Counted from the stretch's first letter, positions 22,216 through 33,215 are shown. The stretch: DNA of 64,000 nt from Molanna angustata (GCA_963576475.1 OY754981.1:32092132-32156131); one strand, 5' to 3'. Made by a program: numbers and translations. The notes: a model not told the origin generated them from the sequence alone.

Positions 22216-22680
22216 TATTTAAAAACTCGTGTTCGAGAGAGGAGTATCGGAACTACACATTACATATTTATACACGCAAGAAAAATTCAACTTATACGAT
22301 CATGAATTTCCAAAATATGACCTTTTGAAGCAATTTTCAGTTTGTTCTGATCTTTTAATTATCTATTGAAATTGGGCAGGTTATTGTAAAATAGTATTAC
22401 AAACAATTTATCGTTTCAAATGAAGGAGAAAAAAGTTTTCTTCGGGAAAAAACGGAGAATATAATAAAACAGTGTTTTAGGTACTCTGCTGATTTACGAT
22501 TGCACATTAAAATTTGTCTTTCTTCCAATTAAATACATCCCATGCTCAAAAAATGTCATATGGTTTTATAGAAGATTTAGATTTACTTAACGAATCTAAA
22601 GAACATTTTTATATTTTGGAAAAAAATACACGAACAATCTTAAATACAAAAAAAAATGTATACAGAATGCGAAAATTGAA
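22216..22680. other. Left flank of the 70-bp satellite
   Basis: AT-rich. A frame from 22514 runs into the satellite but shows no recognisable domain. Confidence 0.4.
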
Positions 22681-25483
22681 CAACTTGTCACCACAATACT
22701 GTGTCTGTGATAAAACTGTGTCAGAGCTAATATCTCGCAAGGAAACATCTCAACTTGGCACCACAATACTGTGTCTGTGATAAAACTGTGTCAGAGATAA
22801 TATCTCGCAAGGAAACTTCTCAACTTGGCACCACAATACTGTGTCTGTGATAAAACTGTGTCAGAGCTAATATCTCGCAAGGAAACATCTCAACTTGTCA
22901 CCACAATACTGTGTCTGTGATAAAACTGTGTCAGAGATAATATCTCGCAAGGAAACATCTCAACTTGTCACCACAATACTGTGTCTGTGATAAAACTGTG
23001 TCAGAGATAATATCTCGCAAGGAAACATCTCAACTTGGCACCACAATACTGTGTCTGTGATAAAACTGTGTCAGAGCTAATATCTCGCAAGGAAACATCT
23101 CAACTTGTCACCACAATACTGTGTCTGTGATAAAACTGTGTCAGAGATAATATCTCGCAAGGAAACATCTCAACTTGTCACCACAATACTGTGTCTGTGA
23201 TAAAACTGTGTCAGAGATAATATCTCGCAAGGAAACATCTCAACTTGTCACCACAATACTGTGTCTGTGATAAAACTGTGTCAGAGCTAATATCTCGCAA
23301 GGAAACATCTCAACTTGGCACCACAATACTGTGTCTGTGATAAAACTGTGTCAGAGATAATATCTCGCAAGGAAACATCTCAACTTGGCACCACAATACT
23401 GTGTCTGTGATAAAACTGTGTCAGAGCTAATATCTCGCAAGGAAACATCTCAACTTGTCACCACAATACTGTGTCTGTGATAAAACTGTGTCAGAGATAA
23501 TATCTCGCAAGGAAACATCTCAACTTGTCACCACAATACTGTGTCTGTGATAAAACTGTGTCAGAGATAATATCTCGCAAGGAAACATCTCAACTTGGCA
23601 CCACAATACTGTGTCTGTGATAAAACTGTGTCAGAGCTAATATCTCGCAAGGAAACATCTCAACTTGTCACCACAATACTGTGTCTGTGATAAAACTGTG
23701 TCAGAGATAATATCTCGCAAGGAAACATCTCAACTTGTCACCACAATACTGTGTCTGTGATAAAACTGTGTCAGAGATAATATCTCGCAAGGAAACATCT
23801 CAACTTGGCACCACAATACTGTGTCTGTGATAAAACTGTGTCAGAGCTAATATCTCGCAAGGAAACATCTCAACTTGGCACCACAATACTGTGTCTGTGA
23901 TAAAACTGTGTCAGAGATAATATCTCGCAAGGAAACATCTCAACTTGTCACCACAATACTGTGTCTGTGATAAAACTGTGTCAGAGATAATATCTCGCAA
24001 GGAAACATCTCAACTTGGCACCACAATACTGTGTCTGTGATAAAACTGTGTCAGAGCTAATATCTCGCAAGGAAACATCTCAACTTGGCACCACAATACT
24101 GTGTCTGTGATAAAACTGTGTCAGAGATAATATCTCGCAAGGAAACATCTCAACTTGTCACCACAATACTGTGTCTGTGATAAAACTGTGTCAGAGATAA
24201 TATCTCGCAAGGAAACATCTCAACTTGGCACCACAATACTGTGTCTGTGATAAAACTGTGTCAGAGCTAATATCTCGCAAGGAAACATCTCAACTTGGCA
24301 CCACAATACTGTGTCTGTGATAAAACTGTGTCAGAGATAATATCTCGCAAGGAAACATCTCAACTTGTCACCACAATACTGTGTCTGTGATAAAACTGTG
24401 TCAGAGATAATATCTCGCAAGGAAACATCTCAACTTGGCACCACAATACTGTGTCTGTGATAAAACTGTGTCAGAGATAATATCTCGCAAGGAAACATCT
24501 TAACTTGGCACCACAATACTGTGTCTGTGATAAAACTGTGTCAGAGATAATATCTCGCAAGGAAACATCTCAACTTGGCACCACAATACTGTGTCTGTGA
24601 TAAAACTGTGTCAGAGATAATATCTCGCAAGGAAACATCTCAACTTGGCACCACAATACTGTGTCTGTGATAAAACTGTGTCAGAGCTAATATCTCGCAA
24701 GGAAACATCTCAACTTGGCACCACAATACTGTGTCTGTGATAAAACTGTGTCAGAGCTAATATCTCGCAAGGAAACATCTCAACTTGGCACCACAATACT
24801 GTGTCTGTGATAAAACTGTGTCAGAGCTAATATCTCGCAAGGAAACATCTCAACTTGTCACCACAATACTGTGTCTGTGATAAAACTGTGTCAGAGATAA
24901 TATCTCGCAAGGAAACATCTCAACTTGGCACCACAATACTGTGTCTGTGATAAAACTGTGTCAGAGATAATATCTCGCAAGGAAACATCTCAACTTGGCA
25001 CCACAATACTGTGTCTGTGATAAAACTGTGTCAGAGATAATATCTCGCAAGGAAACATCTCAACTTGGCACCACAATACTGTGTCTGTGATAAAACTGTG
25101 TCAGAGCTAATATCTCGCAAGGAAACATCTCAACTTGGCACCACAATACTGTGTCTGTGATAAAACTGTGTCAGAGCTAATATCTCGCAAGGAAACATCT
25201 CAACTTGGCACCACAATACTGTGTCTGTGATAAAACTGTGTCAGAGATAATATCTCGCAAGGAAACATCTCAACTTGGCACCACAATACTGTGTCTGTGA
25301 TAAAACTGTGTCAGAGCTAATATCTCGCAAGGAAACATCTCAACTTGGCACCACAATACTGTGTCTGTGATAAAACTGTGTCAGAGATAATATCTCGCAA
25401 GGAAACATCTCAACTTGGCACCACAATACTGTGTCTGTGATAAAACTGTGTCAGAGATAATATCTCGCAAGGAAACATCTCAA
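22681..25483. repeat. 70-bp satellite, 40 tandem units
   Basis: The unit begins CAACTTGGCACCACAATACT and ends CGCAAGGAAACATCT. Counting from 22681 to 25480 gives exactly 40 units with no length change. Two diagnostic sites vary: CTTGgCA/CTTGtCA and AGAGcTAA/AGAGaTAA. In units 3-8 and 11-25 these follow a three-unit cycle (G/C, then T/A or G/A, then T/A), a 210-bp higher-order repeat. The rest of the array is less regular. Each unit holds a 17-bp internal near-duplication (ACTGTGTCTGTGATAAA and ACTGTGTCAGAGATAAT). It is non-coding, and its age looks recent because units differ by one or two bases only. Confidence 0.97.
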
Positions 25484-25655
25484 ACTCAAATCGTCTGGAT
25501 CACAGAAAATAACGTCACCTTAAGGGGCAGGGTAAGGCAATGTAGCCGGGTCAAATGCAAACTTTGAAACTATTGTATGAGAATGAACGTCCTTAAAGAT
25601 ATCAATCGTGTGCGTCCGAGTTAGTGTATTTGAATCGAGCTTTACTTAAAATAAT
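25484..25655 (+). other. Satellite right flank, LINE-like remnant
   Basis: ACTCAAATCGTCTGGATCAC parallels 19425-19445 (ACTCATATCGTCTGGACCAC), which lies in a LINE C-terminal remnant. The array therefore ends in, or was born next to, that kind of element. Confidence 0.4.
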
Positions 25656-25934
25656 ATGGTTTATTTGATTTTACAAAAAAGTGAGAATTTTGTGAGAAAA
25701 CGTATCGAGCCAATGTTTAGATTTATAAAATACCTATCATTTAAAAAAACATTCATGTTTCTAAGCCTGATAAGTTTTAAGTTATTGATAAAAAATCTGA
25801 GAAAACAGGTATTATTAAAAAATGAGAAATGGACACGAAATGAAAATAGTGTAGCTGACCAATGTATAGACAAATAATGAAAAGAATAATATATATTTTT
25901 GTTGAACGTGACTTTTAAAAGTACGGCGTAATGA
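25656..25934. other. No gene recognised
   Basis: Overlapping short open frames on both strands are typical of AT-rich DNA. No motif is seen. Confidence 0.4.
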
Positions 25935-26130
25935 GCATCCAAAAAGTACCTTGGAGCCTATCCCGTCACCTTAGAGAATTGGACATAGCCAAAGAGGCGG
26001 TTTTTTTTACTGTCGATGCTATGATAGGTGTGAGAGGTCCTATAAATTAGAATATATTGCCTCCACAAATGACGCAAAGCACTTTCTCTAAAGGAGCAAA
26101 AGGCTTTGTTTCGTAAAACAAAATAAGAGT
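25935..26130 (+). mobile_element. LINE ORF C-terminal remnant, degraded
   Basis: GGTCCTATAAATTAGAATAT, then TTGCCTCCACAAATGACGCA gives GPIN-stop-NILPPQMTQS. It is colinear with GPIKWNALPPYVRRAQS at 19530. TAGAGAATTGGACATAGCCA also parallels AAGGAGTTGGACAGAGTCAA there. Both derive from one LINE family. Confidence 0.5.
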
Positions 26131-26689
26131 GCTCTTGCAATATTCTGAGTCTTGAAGGATGCTATAAAAATGATTTATAATTGCATTTTGTATAGATAAT
26201 TATATGAAGAAATATACCCTCATAATAGTATTGCTGTATAATTGAAATGAAGCTACTGTTACCCACATTAAAATATTTTTTCGTCTCGAAATATATTTTT
26301 ATCAGTTATATTTTATTTCGTATGTAACATGATAGATCTGTCGAAATACACCCCCATATCTCCATTAGCAGGTATATCAGTTATTTACATTTCCTTCTAT
26401 GATATTATCATTTATCCAAAAAAACATTTATTTCATTTCGTTTTCATATCAGTCATTTAATTTTACTGAAAAATATTATATTGCGTTATTTTTCGGAAGT
26501 ATTTAGTTTCAATTACCAAGTAGATTACCAACTGTTATAAATTTTGTATTCGAAATATTTTTTGTCGTAATTCCCACGGGCTTTAAACAAAAAACATATA
26601 AGCTTTGTTAAAAAAGCAATCTCGAAATGTCAATTCACAATAATTTATTTAACAGTAGGTCATTAATTACGTATTTTATAAAAGACACC
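26131..26689. other. No gene recognised
   Basis: AT-rich unassigned sequence. Confidence 0.4.
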
Positions 26690-26730
26690 AACAGAACTTA
26701 CGACTTGTCATCGAATGGTTAATATTAACA
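26690..26730 (-). repeat. Small fragment of repeat X
   Basis: ACTTACGACTTGTCATCGAA on the plus strand matches the inverse of GATGACAGGTCGTAAG in repeat X. Too short for certainty. Confidence 0.35.
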
Positions 26731-26814
26731 ACCTAGTGTAAGTTAAATTGACAAATTTGTTAAAGTTTCTATGAACAATTCTCTCAAGTCCAAGAGTTTT
26801 TTTTTGTATATATT

Positions 26815-27159
26815 TGAATCATCATCATCAGTTGCTCCACAGCCCGGGATGGGCCTTGACCTCGTCAAAGAATCTTCTCAATTGCACCCTATCCATGGTT
26901 TTTTTCTCCAATTCCGCACATCGGCTAACAGAAGATCCCTCTCGACTCCATTCATCCATCGTAGTTTAGGCCTTCCTACACCTCTTCTTCCCTCCGGACG
27001 TGTGTTGAGGATTCTTTTCGTTGTGTGGTCATCGTCCATGTGATGCACATGTCTTAACCAGCGGAACTCCCCTATTTTTTTATGTTTGAACGATATTTGG
27101 TTCCTTGAATAGGCTCTGTAGTTCGTGGTTGTACCTGATTCTCCACGTGCCTTGACCAC
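26815..27159 (-). pseudogene. LINE C-terminal tail with (ATG)n-type 3' end
   Basis: A 93-codon minus-strand frame includes GEFRWLRHVHHMDDDHTTKR, then ILNTRPEGRRGVGRPKLRWM and DVRNWRKK. This is the LRWLGHVxRMxDxRxxKxI...GRRxxGRPxLRWMDxV block of a widespread LINE C-terminus. A frame break near 26880 is followed by IPGCGATDDDD from a GATGATGATGA tail. The frame is from a family different from that at 16.7 kb. Confidence 0.75.
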
Positions 27160-27284
27160 ACAAATAACCGAAATTTTTTCTCAATTTTTTTCTCTCGAAA
27201 ACCTATATCGCTTCCTTATTCTTTTTAGCAAGAATCCAACATTCAGAGCAGTTTTTTGGTATAGGTCGTAAAACAGTTTTAATA

Positions 27285-27365
27285 ATAATAATGAACACTT
27301 CCTTGCTCCTTGCGCAAGTGACGAGTTTATTGCCGTATGGCAATTTCTTCCAACTAACCAGTGTT
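27285..27365 (-). mobile_element. LINE 3'-UTR stem-loop motif M
   Basis: The minus strand has GGTTAGTTGGAAGAAATTGC, then CATACGGCAATAAACTCG, one of five occurrences of this motif in the window. TTGCC/GGCAA and GTTTATTG/CAATAAAC-like pairs make a compact hairpin. Confidence 0.6.
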
Positions 27366-27377
27366 TCCAGCCCAGTT

Positions 27378-27600
27378 TTATATACGAGTTTTATGTTTCT
27401 TGAATATTATTATCTTACAATAAAAAACTTCATTCGTTGTGGAATCTTCTTCCGATGGTCGTACTACAATGGATAACCAAGTCTTCCTGTCAGCAGAAAT
27501 GGACTCCCAGTCATCACAAACATTCAACACATTCAGATCTCGGGCAATATTGTCCATCAATCTTCTTGGTGTATCTTGCATTACCATTTTTTGCCGAGAT
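27378..27600 (-). mobile_element. LINE ORF C-terminal remnant (DDWESISADR type)
   Basis: The minus-strand translation reads QDTPRRLMDNIARDLNVLNV, then CDDWESISADRKTWLSIVVR and PSEEDSTTNE. The pattern RxMDNIxxDL...NW..xxxDRxxWRxxV is the closing segment of a LINE ORF family with an RWMD box. Confidence 0.6.
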
Positions 27601-27632
27601 GGAAATAAATGGTAATGCAAGATACGCCAAGT
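27566..27632. repeat. Inverted repeat, about 20-bp arms
   Basis: GGTGTATCTTGCATTACCAT and ATGGTAATGCAAGATACGCC are inverted copies separated by about 22 bp. It lies at the 5' edge of the LINE remnant and could be an inverted duplication made during insertion. Confidence 0.65.
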
Positions 27633-27699
27633 TACCCCAGAAGACAGTGGAAGAGTAAGACGCAGAAAGCAAACCCTTCCAGCATGTGGGATAATTGCT

Positions 27700-27818
27700 G
27701 AGGAAAAGAAGGAGACTTAATGCATGTCAAGTCTTGCACCCCCTGGTATTGATCTTGTAGCGACTAATGCAGTCTTGGTCTTGTAAGACTTTTGCTCATC
27801 ACTAACGTTTGACGACAT
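27700..27818. mobile_element. Right end of a hAT-like non-autonomous element
   Basis: TTTTGCTCATCACTAACG preceded by GCAGTCTTGGTCTTGTAAGA resembles the right end of 60876-61580 (GTCTTGGATTTTG...TTTGCTCATCACTA). The left end was not found. Confidence 0.4.
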
Positions 27819-28261
27819 CGATACAAAATATTGGAAGCTTTATTCTGAGCAGGTGCCTCACAATTTATAACTTAATATAATTTATATTTCCATTCATGTA
27901 GGTGTACGATATAATAATATAAATAAGGGTATTTAATAATATGCCTAATAATGAAGCTCGTTAACAAGAAAAATATTTTTTCACGCTCGAGCAGCTTCAG
28001 TCTTCCTGAAGAATAATACTAAGGGAGGAAAAGAGAAACTTCTGAAAGGAACAAAAACACCCTTTAATTAATTAACCCTGCTTCGGTAGACATGGCCTAC
28101 AGGGGTAGCAAACAAACAAACAAACAAACTATAATATTTAATATTACTGAGAGTCATCCCCCTATTCGCCGTCGCGGCCCCACTCTTTCAAAGACGAACG
28201 AAAAACTAATGTTGAGATCATTGTCTATAATTTATTTACTTAAACATTTCAATACCCTCCT
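27819..28261. other. No gene; (CAAA)n run at 28109-28129
   Basis: Five CAAA units follow CCTACAGGGGTAG, resembling the simple tail of a LINE or SINE. The rest is unassigned. Confidence 0.5.
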
Positions 28262-28330
28262 TCTTCATAACACCTTGTGCAAGTGGCGAGTTTATTACCG
28301 GATGATAATTTCTTCCAACTAACCGTGGCA
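28262..28330 (-). mobile_element. LINE 3'-UTR stem-loop motif M
   Basis: The minus strand has GGTTAGTTGGAAGAAATTAT, then CATCCGGTAATAAACTCGCC and ACTTGCACAAGG. It aligns with 27285-27365 including the CACTTGCGCAAGG flank. Confidence 0.6.
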
Positions 28331-29819
28331 TTGTGGCAAGCCGTTTGGTTTCTACACCAGCGTTCTGACTTCGATATCTAGCAAAATAATAATTCATTCA
28401 ATTTATTTCATTATAATTATGACAGTACATGCATACAGTCTGCAAACAGAAATATTAAAATTACATGTGTCTACTCTCCGTTTCATTTATTTTTTTATTT
28501 TATTTTCATTCGGAAAACATACAGCAGTAAACATAAAATCAAACTATAAGAACACTTAATTAATAAAAATACTGCCAAGACAGTTTCCACAAGCAATTAT
28601 TTATATAAAGCAAGTAACACAGACCGCTACAGGGGTACCTACTTATTTAAAAAGAAAATAATATTATAACACATACAAAAGCAAAACATATTTGGTTATA
28701 ATAAGTGGGAATAGGAAATAGGGAAAGGACAGACAGGGAGAGCAAATCTCATATACCTTAATATGTATAAAACAGAAATAATGCTTTATAACACGAAACC
28801 ACTATTGCAAATTACACCCATTAACTCGCGGCGAAACTGATTAACAGGTGAGTCAAAAATATTAGTATGCATCGAAAATAATGCATTAATACCTACCATA
28901 CCTAATTTTCAAAAAAATAATTAATAAAATACGATTTTGTAGGTGTACCCATGAGAGAGAGAGTAGCAATATGTGTATGTGTGTGTGTGAGAGATAGGAG
29001 TAAAATTTGAAATTATTTCCCGAGCAATTTTTTCCTCTCTGGACTGGAAACAAATATAAATAAATAGGAATAGATTGCCCATTCATTAATTTTATTTTAT
29101 TAAAGTTTTATTTATTTACATTTTTTTTAACAATAGGTATTCAATTTGCACTAAACTGCTAGCTTTCTCGTACACTTGACCATGTTTAATGATTAAAACA
29201 ATATATCACAGCACCGGGGTAGTTTTGGAAAGAGAAAGGGATTAGATCTGATGTATTAGAGTTATTATACTGTTTTACATAAAATTATATCGTTCAGGAT
29301 ATGACAATAATATATAAAATTTTAATATAATTCAATATCAAACAACTATTATGTATGTACAATACAGGAAGTGCAAACAATCGATACATCCCACACGTAA
29401 CATATGACCAAACTTATTTCGTCTGTCGTTACCGTATCATATAATATATTCCTCGCCTCAATAAATCTGCGGCCCAGCCCAATTTTGTATACTCGGGCAT
29501 AAAATGTTTCAATGAACTTCTAGATGAATTGAGAAAAACTAACGACTACACATTATTTGAGAAATTAGTAATAAAATATATAAACAATTATTACCACATC
29601 CAATGATAGAAAACTATAAGTGATATAGTTGTCGCCAAGCAACTTGAACTTTTAGCCGAGAAGGGGGGCGATTTGCACGTAAACCAACGAAGCAAAAATA
29701 CATGATTTTGCGCTCTGCGCAATCGGAAGCTCATTCAAGGTGTTTGGCGAAAATTATAATAGTATTTTTTTTTTCTATTGTGTGTTGATGAATTTATTTT
29801 AATATGATATAGCGTTTCA
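28331..29819. other. No gene recognised
   Basis: AT-rich. The phrase TGCCAAGACAGTTTCCACAA (28572-28598) is the inverse of 12854-12876. A short (GT)n run lies at 28973-28987. No element boundaries could be drawn. Confidence 0.45.
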
Positions 29820-30145
29820 TGGGAGAGGTGGCGGTATGACAAAGTGTGTGGTTTTGCGCGGGACGACCGGCGTTCGTCGGTTTGTATGCGTGCAAACGTG
29901 TGCTTCACTGATGAGCGTTGGCTTTCTGCTGCGAAATCTGACGCCTGTTTACTTCGACTTCACCCAGAAACGAATGAAGATAATGACTATGCTCCTCCCT
30001 AGAACACGAGATCCGATCTCAGGATCTGAGGGATGAATATTCTCTATAATACAATAATTTATGAATGTATATTATGAAATGTTATTTTTTATTATTTTTA
30101 ATGTATATCAATTATTTTTATTAAACAAATAAAATAAATAAATGT
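29820..30145 (+). other. Unrecognised GC-richer block ending in an AATAAA-rich tail
   Basis: Positions 29830-30035 are clearly richer in G and C than their surroundings and hold a 66-codon frame starting MTKCVVLRGTTGVRRF. The stretch ends in ATAAAATAAATAAATG near 30130-30145, so it may be the 3' part of a LINE. No conserved motif could be named. Confidence 0.35.
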
Positions 30146-30256
30146 ATCGAAAGAAATTCATTCAAGTTATAAATCTTTTATGACCAAATGGAAGACCGAG
30201 TTTCTGACATATGACGTGAGGAATGATTGCTTTGGTATATGTTTCTGACGTGAGGA

Positions 30257-30517
30257 ATGACTGCTTTGGTTTCAATCTCAGTGATTGGTTGGCAGCAAAG
30301 CGATCCATCTCTTACTTCACTCCGCTCGATCTTACTTTATAAAATTTGCAATAACTTAATCGATTCCCCTGACGTACTCAATCACAAACCAATATGCCAC
30401 ACTTATTACAGATATTTTTCACCTTTCTTTAGAATTCAGCGAGATAAACAGAAAATACAGATAAAGATGTTCATAAACTCTAATACACAATCCAACAATC
30501 ACCTCCTCTTTCACTAA
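30257..30517 (+). mobile_element. Possible LINE ORF C-terminal fragment
   Basis: The frame reads WQQSDPSLTSLRSILLYKIC, then NNLIDSPDVL and YFSPFFRIQRDKQK. The order (LxxRRxxxLLYKIxNNLID) is like the region after the RT in some LINE families. The match rests on a few words only. Confidence 0.35.
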
Positions 30518-30763
30518 AGATACCTCCTCCTCATCCTGAAATAACTCCTTAACTGTATATGTGTATATATTTTTATTTTTATCTGTCTTTTTCGATTTTG
30601 TTTTATCATGGATTATTTTATGACTTTTTCGTCTATTTAGCCTATTATTGTAGTCATTAATTTAAATTCAAAAAAGCATTTTTGGCTCAACTTTCATTCA
30701 AAGAAAGCAATATAAAATACATAACTTATAGCTGTAGCTTTCTGAGATGAAATAAATATATCT

Positions 30764-31207
30764 TCAGCGACTATCTTCAACTCTGCGTAGGAGGTACCTA
30801 AACTTCATGTCCTTGCACACCTGCTCCAGATACTCCCAGCGTAGGAGGTACCTAAACTTCATGTCCTTGCACACCTGCTCCAGATACTCCCAGCGTAGGA
30901 GGTACCTAAACTTCATGTCCTTGCACACCTGCTCCAGATACTCCCAGCGTAGGAGGTACCTAAACTTCATGTCCTTGCACACCTGCTCCAGATACTCCCA
31001 GCGTAGGAGGTACCTAAACTTCATGTCCTTGCACACCTGCTCCAGATACTCCCAGCGTAGGAGGTACCTAAACTTCATGTCCTTGCACACCTGCTCCAGA
31101 TACTCCCAGCGTAGGAGGTACCTAAACTTCATGTCCTTGCACACCTGCTCCAGATACTCCCAGCGGGGACGCTCTCTGCCATTTGCTCCCTCGACCATTC
31201 GCTCCAA
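30764..31207 (-). pseudogene. LINE C-terminal tail expanded into seven in-frame 54-bp repeats
   Basis: On the minus strand KDLLHSILERMVEGANGRER leads into RWEYLEQVCKDMKFRYLL. These 18 residues are then repeated to give seven copies (repeat starts on the plus strand at 30787 and every 54 bp to 31111), followed by RRVEDSR. KDLL...VEGxNGRxRPRxxYLEQVxxDM is a LINE C-terminal motif that normally occurs once. The copies appear identical at DNA level, so the duplication is recent. Because 54 is a multiple of three and lacks stops, the opposite strand is also open, but that is a by-product. Confidence 0.8.
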
Positions 31208-31319
31208 AATGCTGTGTAGGAGATCTTTTCGTGTCGCAACACATGACTATTTCAGTTTGTCTGCCTTTTTTGATAAAAAAATATTAGGAAAGAGAAATTC
31301 CCACATATGAAGAAGACAA

Positions 31320-31450
31320 GTGCGTGATGTATCTGACAAAACAGATTGAGATTGTACGGAAATGTTTGTAGAAGACCACCGGAATATTATACAGAATGTT
31401 AAAAAATCCAGAGGGAGACCAAAGCACAGATGGAAATAAATAATGAGGCA
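31320..31450 (+). mobile_element. LINE C-terminal remnant (GRPKHRW box)
   Basis: The translation gives VEDHRNIIQNVKKSRGRPKH, then RWK before a stop. The RGRPxxRW box is shared by many LINE C-termini. It is short and degraded. Confidence 0.4.
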
Positions 31451-31469
31451 TGATAATAAATAACATCGA

Positions 31470-32604
31470 TGAAATTATTTAAAAGAAAATGTTCCGAATA
31501 CATCATGAACTACGGGAGAACTAAATTGTATCAAATGTTCGACATCGTAGTGTAAAAGGACATAATTTATATAATTGTTATTTTTTCTTTCCTTTTTCGC
31601 AACAAATCCTAACTGTTTTTTTAAATTTAATAAATTTTGTGCTGTCTTGATTTGATCTGAGACTCGACTGAATAAAGATATGACTGACGGATCACGTATT
31701 TGCTCTGTCAGTTCAGTATTCCCAAGAGATACTATTTCAGATTATTTGTGCAATTAACAAATAAAAATTACAAGATACCCACATACACAATATGTATATG
31801 CATATCATGATGACTCCAATACCATTTTTTAATCTGTGTTTAATAGATAAGTTTATATTGTTTAGATACTTTTTAAAAATACAAATAGGCACAACTAAAA
31901 CAAAAACTTATAGGAAACCTGACACAGCTTGCATCTTCAGGGGCTTCATGTGCCATATAGATAGATAACTGAAAAAATATTGATAACTTAAAAAATAATT
32001 ACTTAATTTCACATAGAAGATAAGCGCCCCTTATCTGAGTTTACTCTTTCAAATTGAAAACATCTGTTCAATTTTCTTCAATATACATTTTTTCCCGAGA
32101 AATTCCTCGAACACAATTTCTTAAACAAAACATAAGGAAAAACATTGTTTAAAGATACACTTACTTTTCCTTCAAATTGAAAACATACAAATTGTGTGTA
32201 AACGTTTTTAAATAGAATTGTGATTAGGTAAGTGGTTAAATAAATCTGTTTCTTATTATGTATTCCTACAGTTTATAAGAAACAGGATTATTCAGTTATA
32301 TTATGGTTTTAAATAAACACTATTACTTTTCTCTATACAGTTTAATTAGCTATTTTCGTGATTAGCTATTTATTTACTAAAATTTCGATAAAGTACTTCG
32401 TTCCATCACTAAAAATTTTATAATACCTACACCTGTTTTATTTTATTTATTTATTGGTAATATAACAGGTTAAAACCTATAAATATTTTACACGATTATC
32501 AAAAGTAGTGATGAAAGTAGTGGTTAATCAAAACTAGAAGTGGTAATTAAGTAATTATTAGTGATCTGTATCTATAATCTGAATCGTTAATTGTAAAATA
32601 AAAT
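31470..32604. other. No gene recognised
   Basis: AT-rich. CTTGCATCTTCAGGGGCTTC at 31928-31947 recalls the ribozyme module, but the GAAA strand is absent. Confidence 0.4.
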
Positions 32605-32690
32605 TATTTATTACTACTTGCATGTAACACATGAGATCCAACTGTCGATGTCGATAATATGCATAAATAAAGAATAGGTATACGCACTTT
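32605..32690 (+). repeat. Dispersed repeat Z, copy 2
   Basis: GCATGTAACACATGAGATCC, then AACTGTCGATG and AAGAATAGGTATACG match 7552-7635. Immediately after the palindrome (32923-32945) the phrase AAAGAATAGGTACGTACCAA returns, as if the end of Z continued there. Confidence 0.6.
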
Positions 32691-32732
32691 TCAATCTTTC
32701 GATTGTGACGGCTTCTAATTTGTAGAATTCCA

Positions 32733-32922
32733 TTATGACAATGATTAATATGAACACATATATAATTCCACAATTTATTTTATTTTTCTCCCGACGACCG
32801 TTTCGGCTTATAAGGCCATAATCAACCAGTTGATTATGGCCTTATAAGCCGAAACGGTCGTCGGGAGAAAAATAAAATAAATTGTGGAATTATATATGTG
32901 TTCATATTAATCATTGTCATAA
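32733..32922. mobile_element. Perfect palindrome: 94-bp arms, 2-nt centre
   Basis: Positions 32733-32826 and 32829-32922 are exact reverse complements separated by CA. Each arm, read outward from the centre, has TTGATTATGGCC, TTATAAGCC, GAAAC, GGTCGTC, then AGAAAAATAAAATAAATTGT and GGAATTATATATG. It shares the CCACA-TTTATTTT-GTTTCG layout of the other snapbacks here. Perfect arms imply recent formation, conversion between arms, or a sequencing or assembly artefact. Confidence 0.85.
32829..32866 (+). other. Degenerate hammerhead-like module at palindrome centre
   Basis: The order is TTGATTA, then GGCC-TTATAA-GCC-like stem II, GAAA, ACG-GT-CGT (stem III) and C. Compared with CUGANGA, positions C3 and G8 are changed, so activity is unlikely. 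The stem I 5' strand is replaced by the palindrome centre. An identical copy is present on the other strand in the left arm. Confidence 0.5.
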
Positions 32923-32939
32923 AGAATAGGTACGTACCA

Positions 32940-33215
32940 ATTATTTAAATATATAGAACTTTCAAAATTTGTATTGATAAGGGAACTCAATAAGAGAAGG
33001 TATAATTGGTGAACGTTGTGCAAGCGCATAAAGTGATCACGTAAACCAGCTGATGACAGGTCGTAAGCCATGTCTCATGAGTTCCTGGTTCTTCTATTAT
33101 ATTCAAACTTCGTATCTATTTAGATTTTGAAAAATTTCATCAAAAATATCATTTGACTCCCGTCAGGGAAAAAAGAACAAAGTTTGCCTATATGCAATTA
33201 AAAAAATATTCGAAA
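32940..33215 (+). repeat. Dispersed repeat X, longest copy
   Basis: It joins both parts seen separately elsewhere: TATAGAACTTTCAAAATTTG, GAACGTTGTGCAAGCGCATA and AAGTGATCAC (as at 17.2 and 17.7 kb), then GATGACAGGTCGTAAGCC, GTTCCTGGTTCTTCTATTAT and TCATTTGACTCCCGTCAGGG (as at 14.5-14.7 kb). No coding capacity. Class unknown. Confidence 0.7.

Noticed and set aside
22681..25483. CRISPR-like array from the 70-bp periodicity
   Set aside because: There is no repeat-spacer alternation; the whole 70 bp is conserved.
29908..29945. Hammerhead-like CTGATGAG...CGAAA
   Set aside because: Stem II has only two to three pairs and no stem I or III partner was found.
30807..31310. Plus-strand frame of 167 codons over the 54-bp repeat
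   Set aside because: The minus strand carries the recognisable LINE motif; the plus frame is open only because the unit length is a multiple of three.
31925..31950. CTGAAGATGC on the minus strand as a hammerhead core
   Set aside because: No GAAA strand follows at a suitable distance and no stem II forms.
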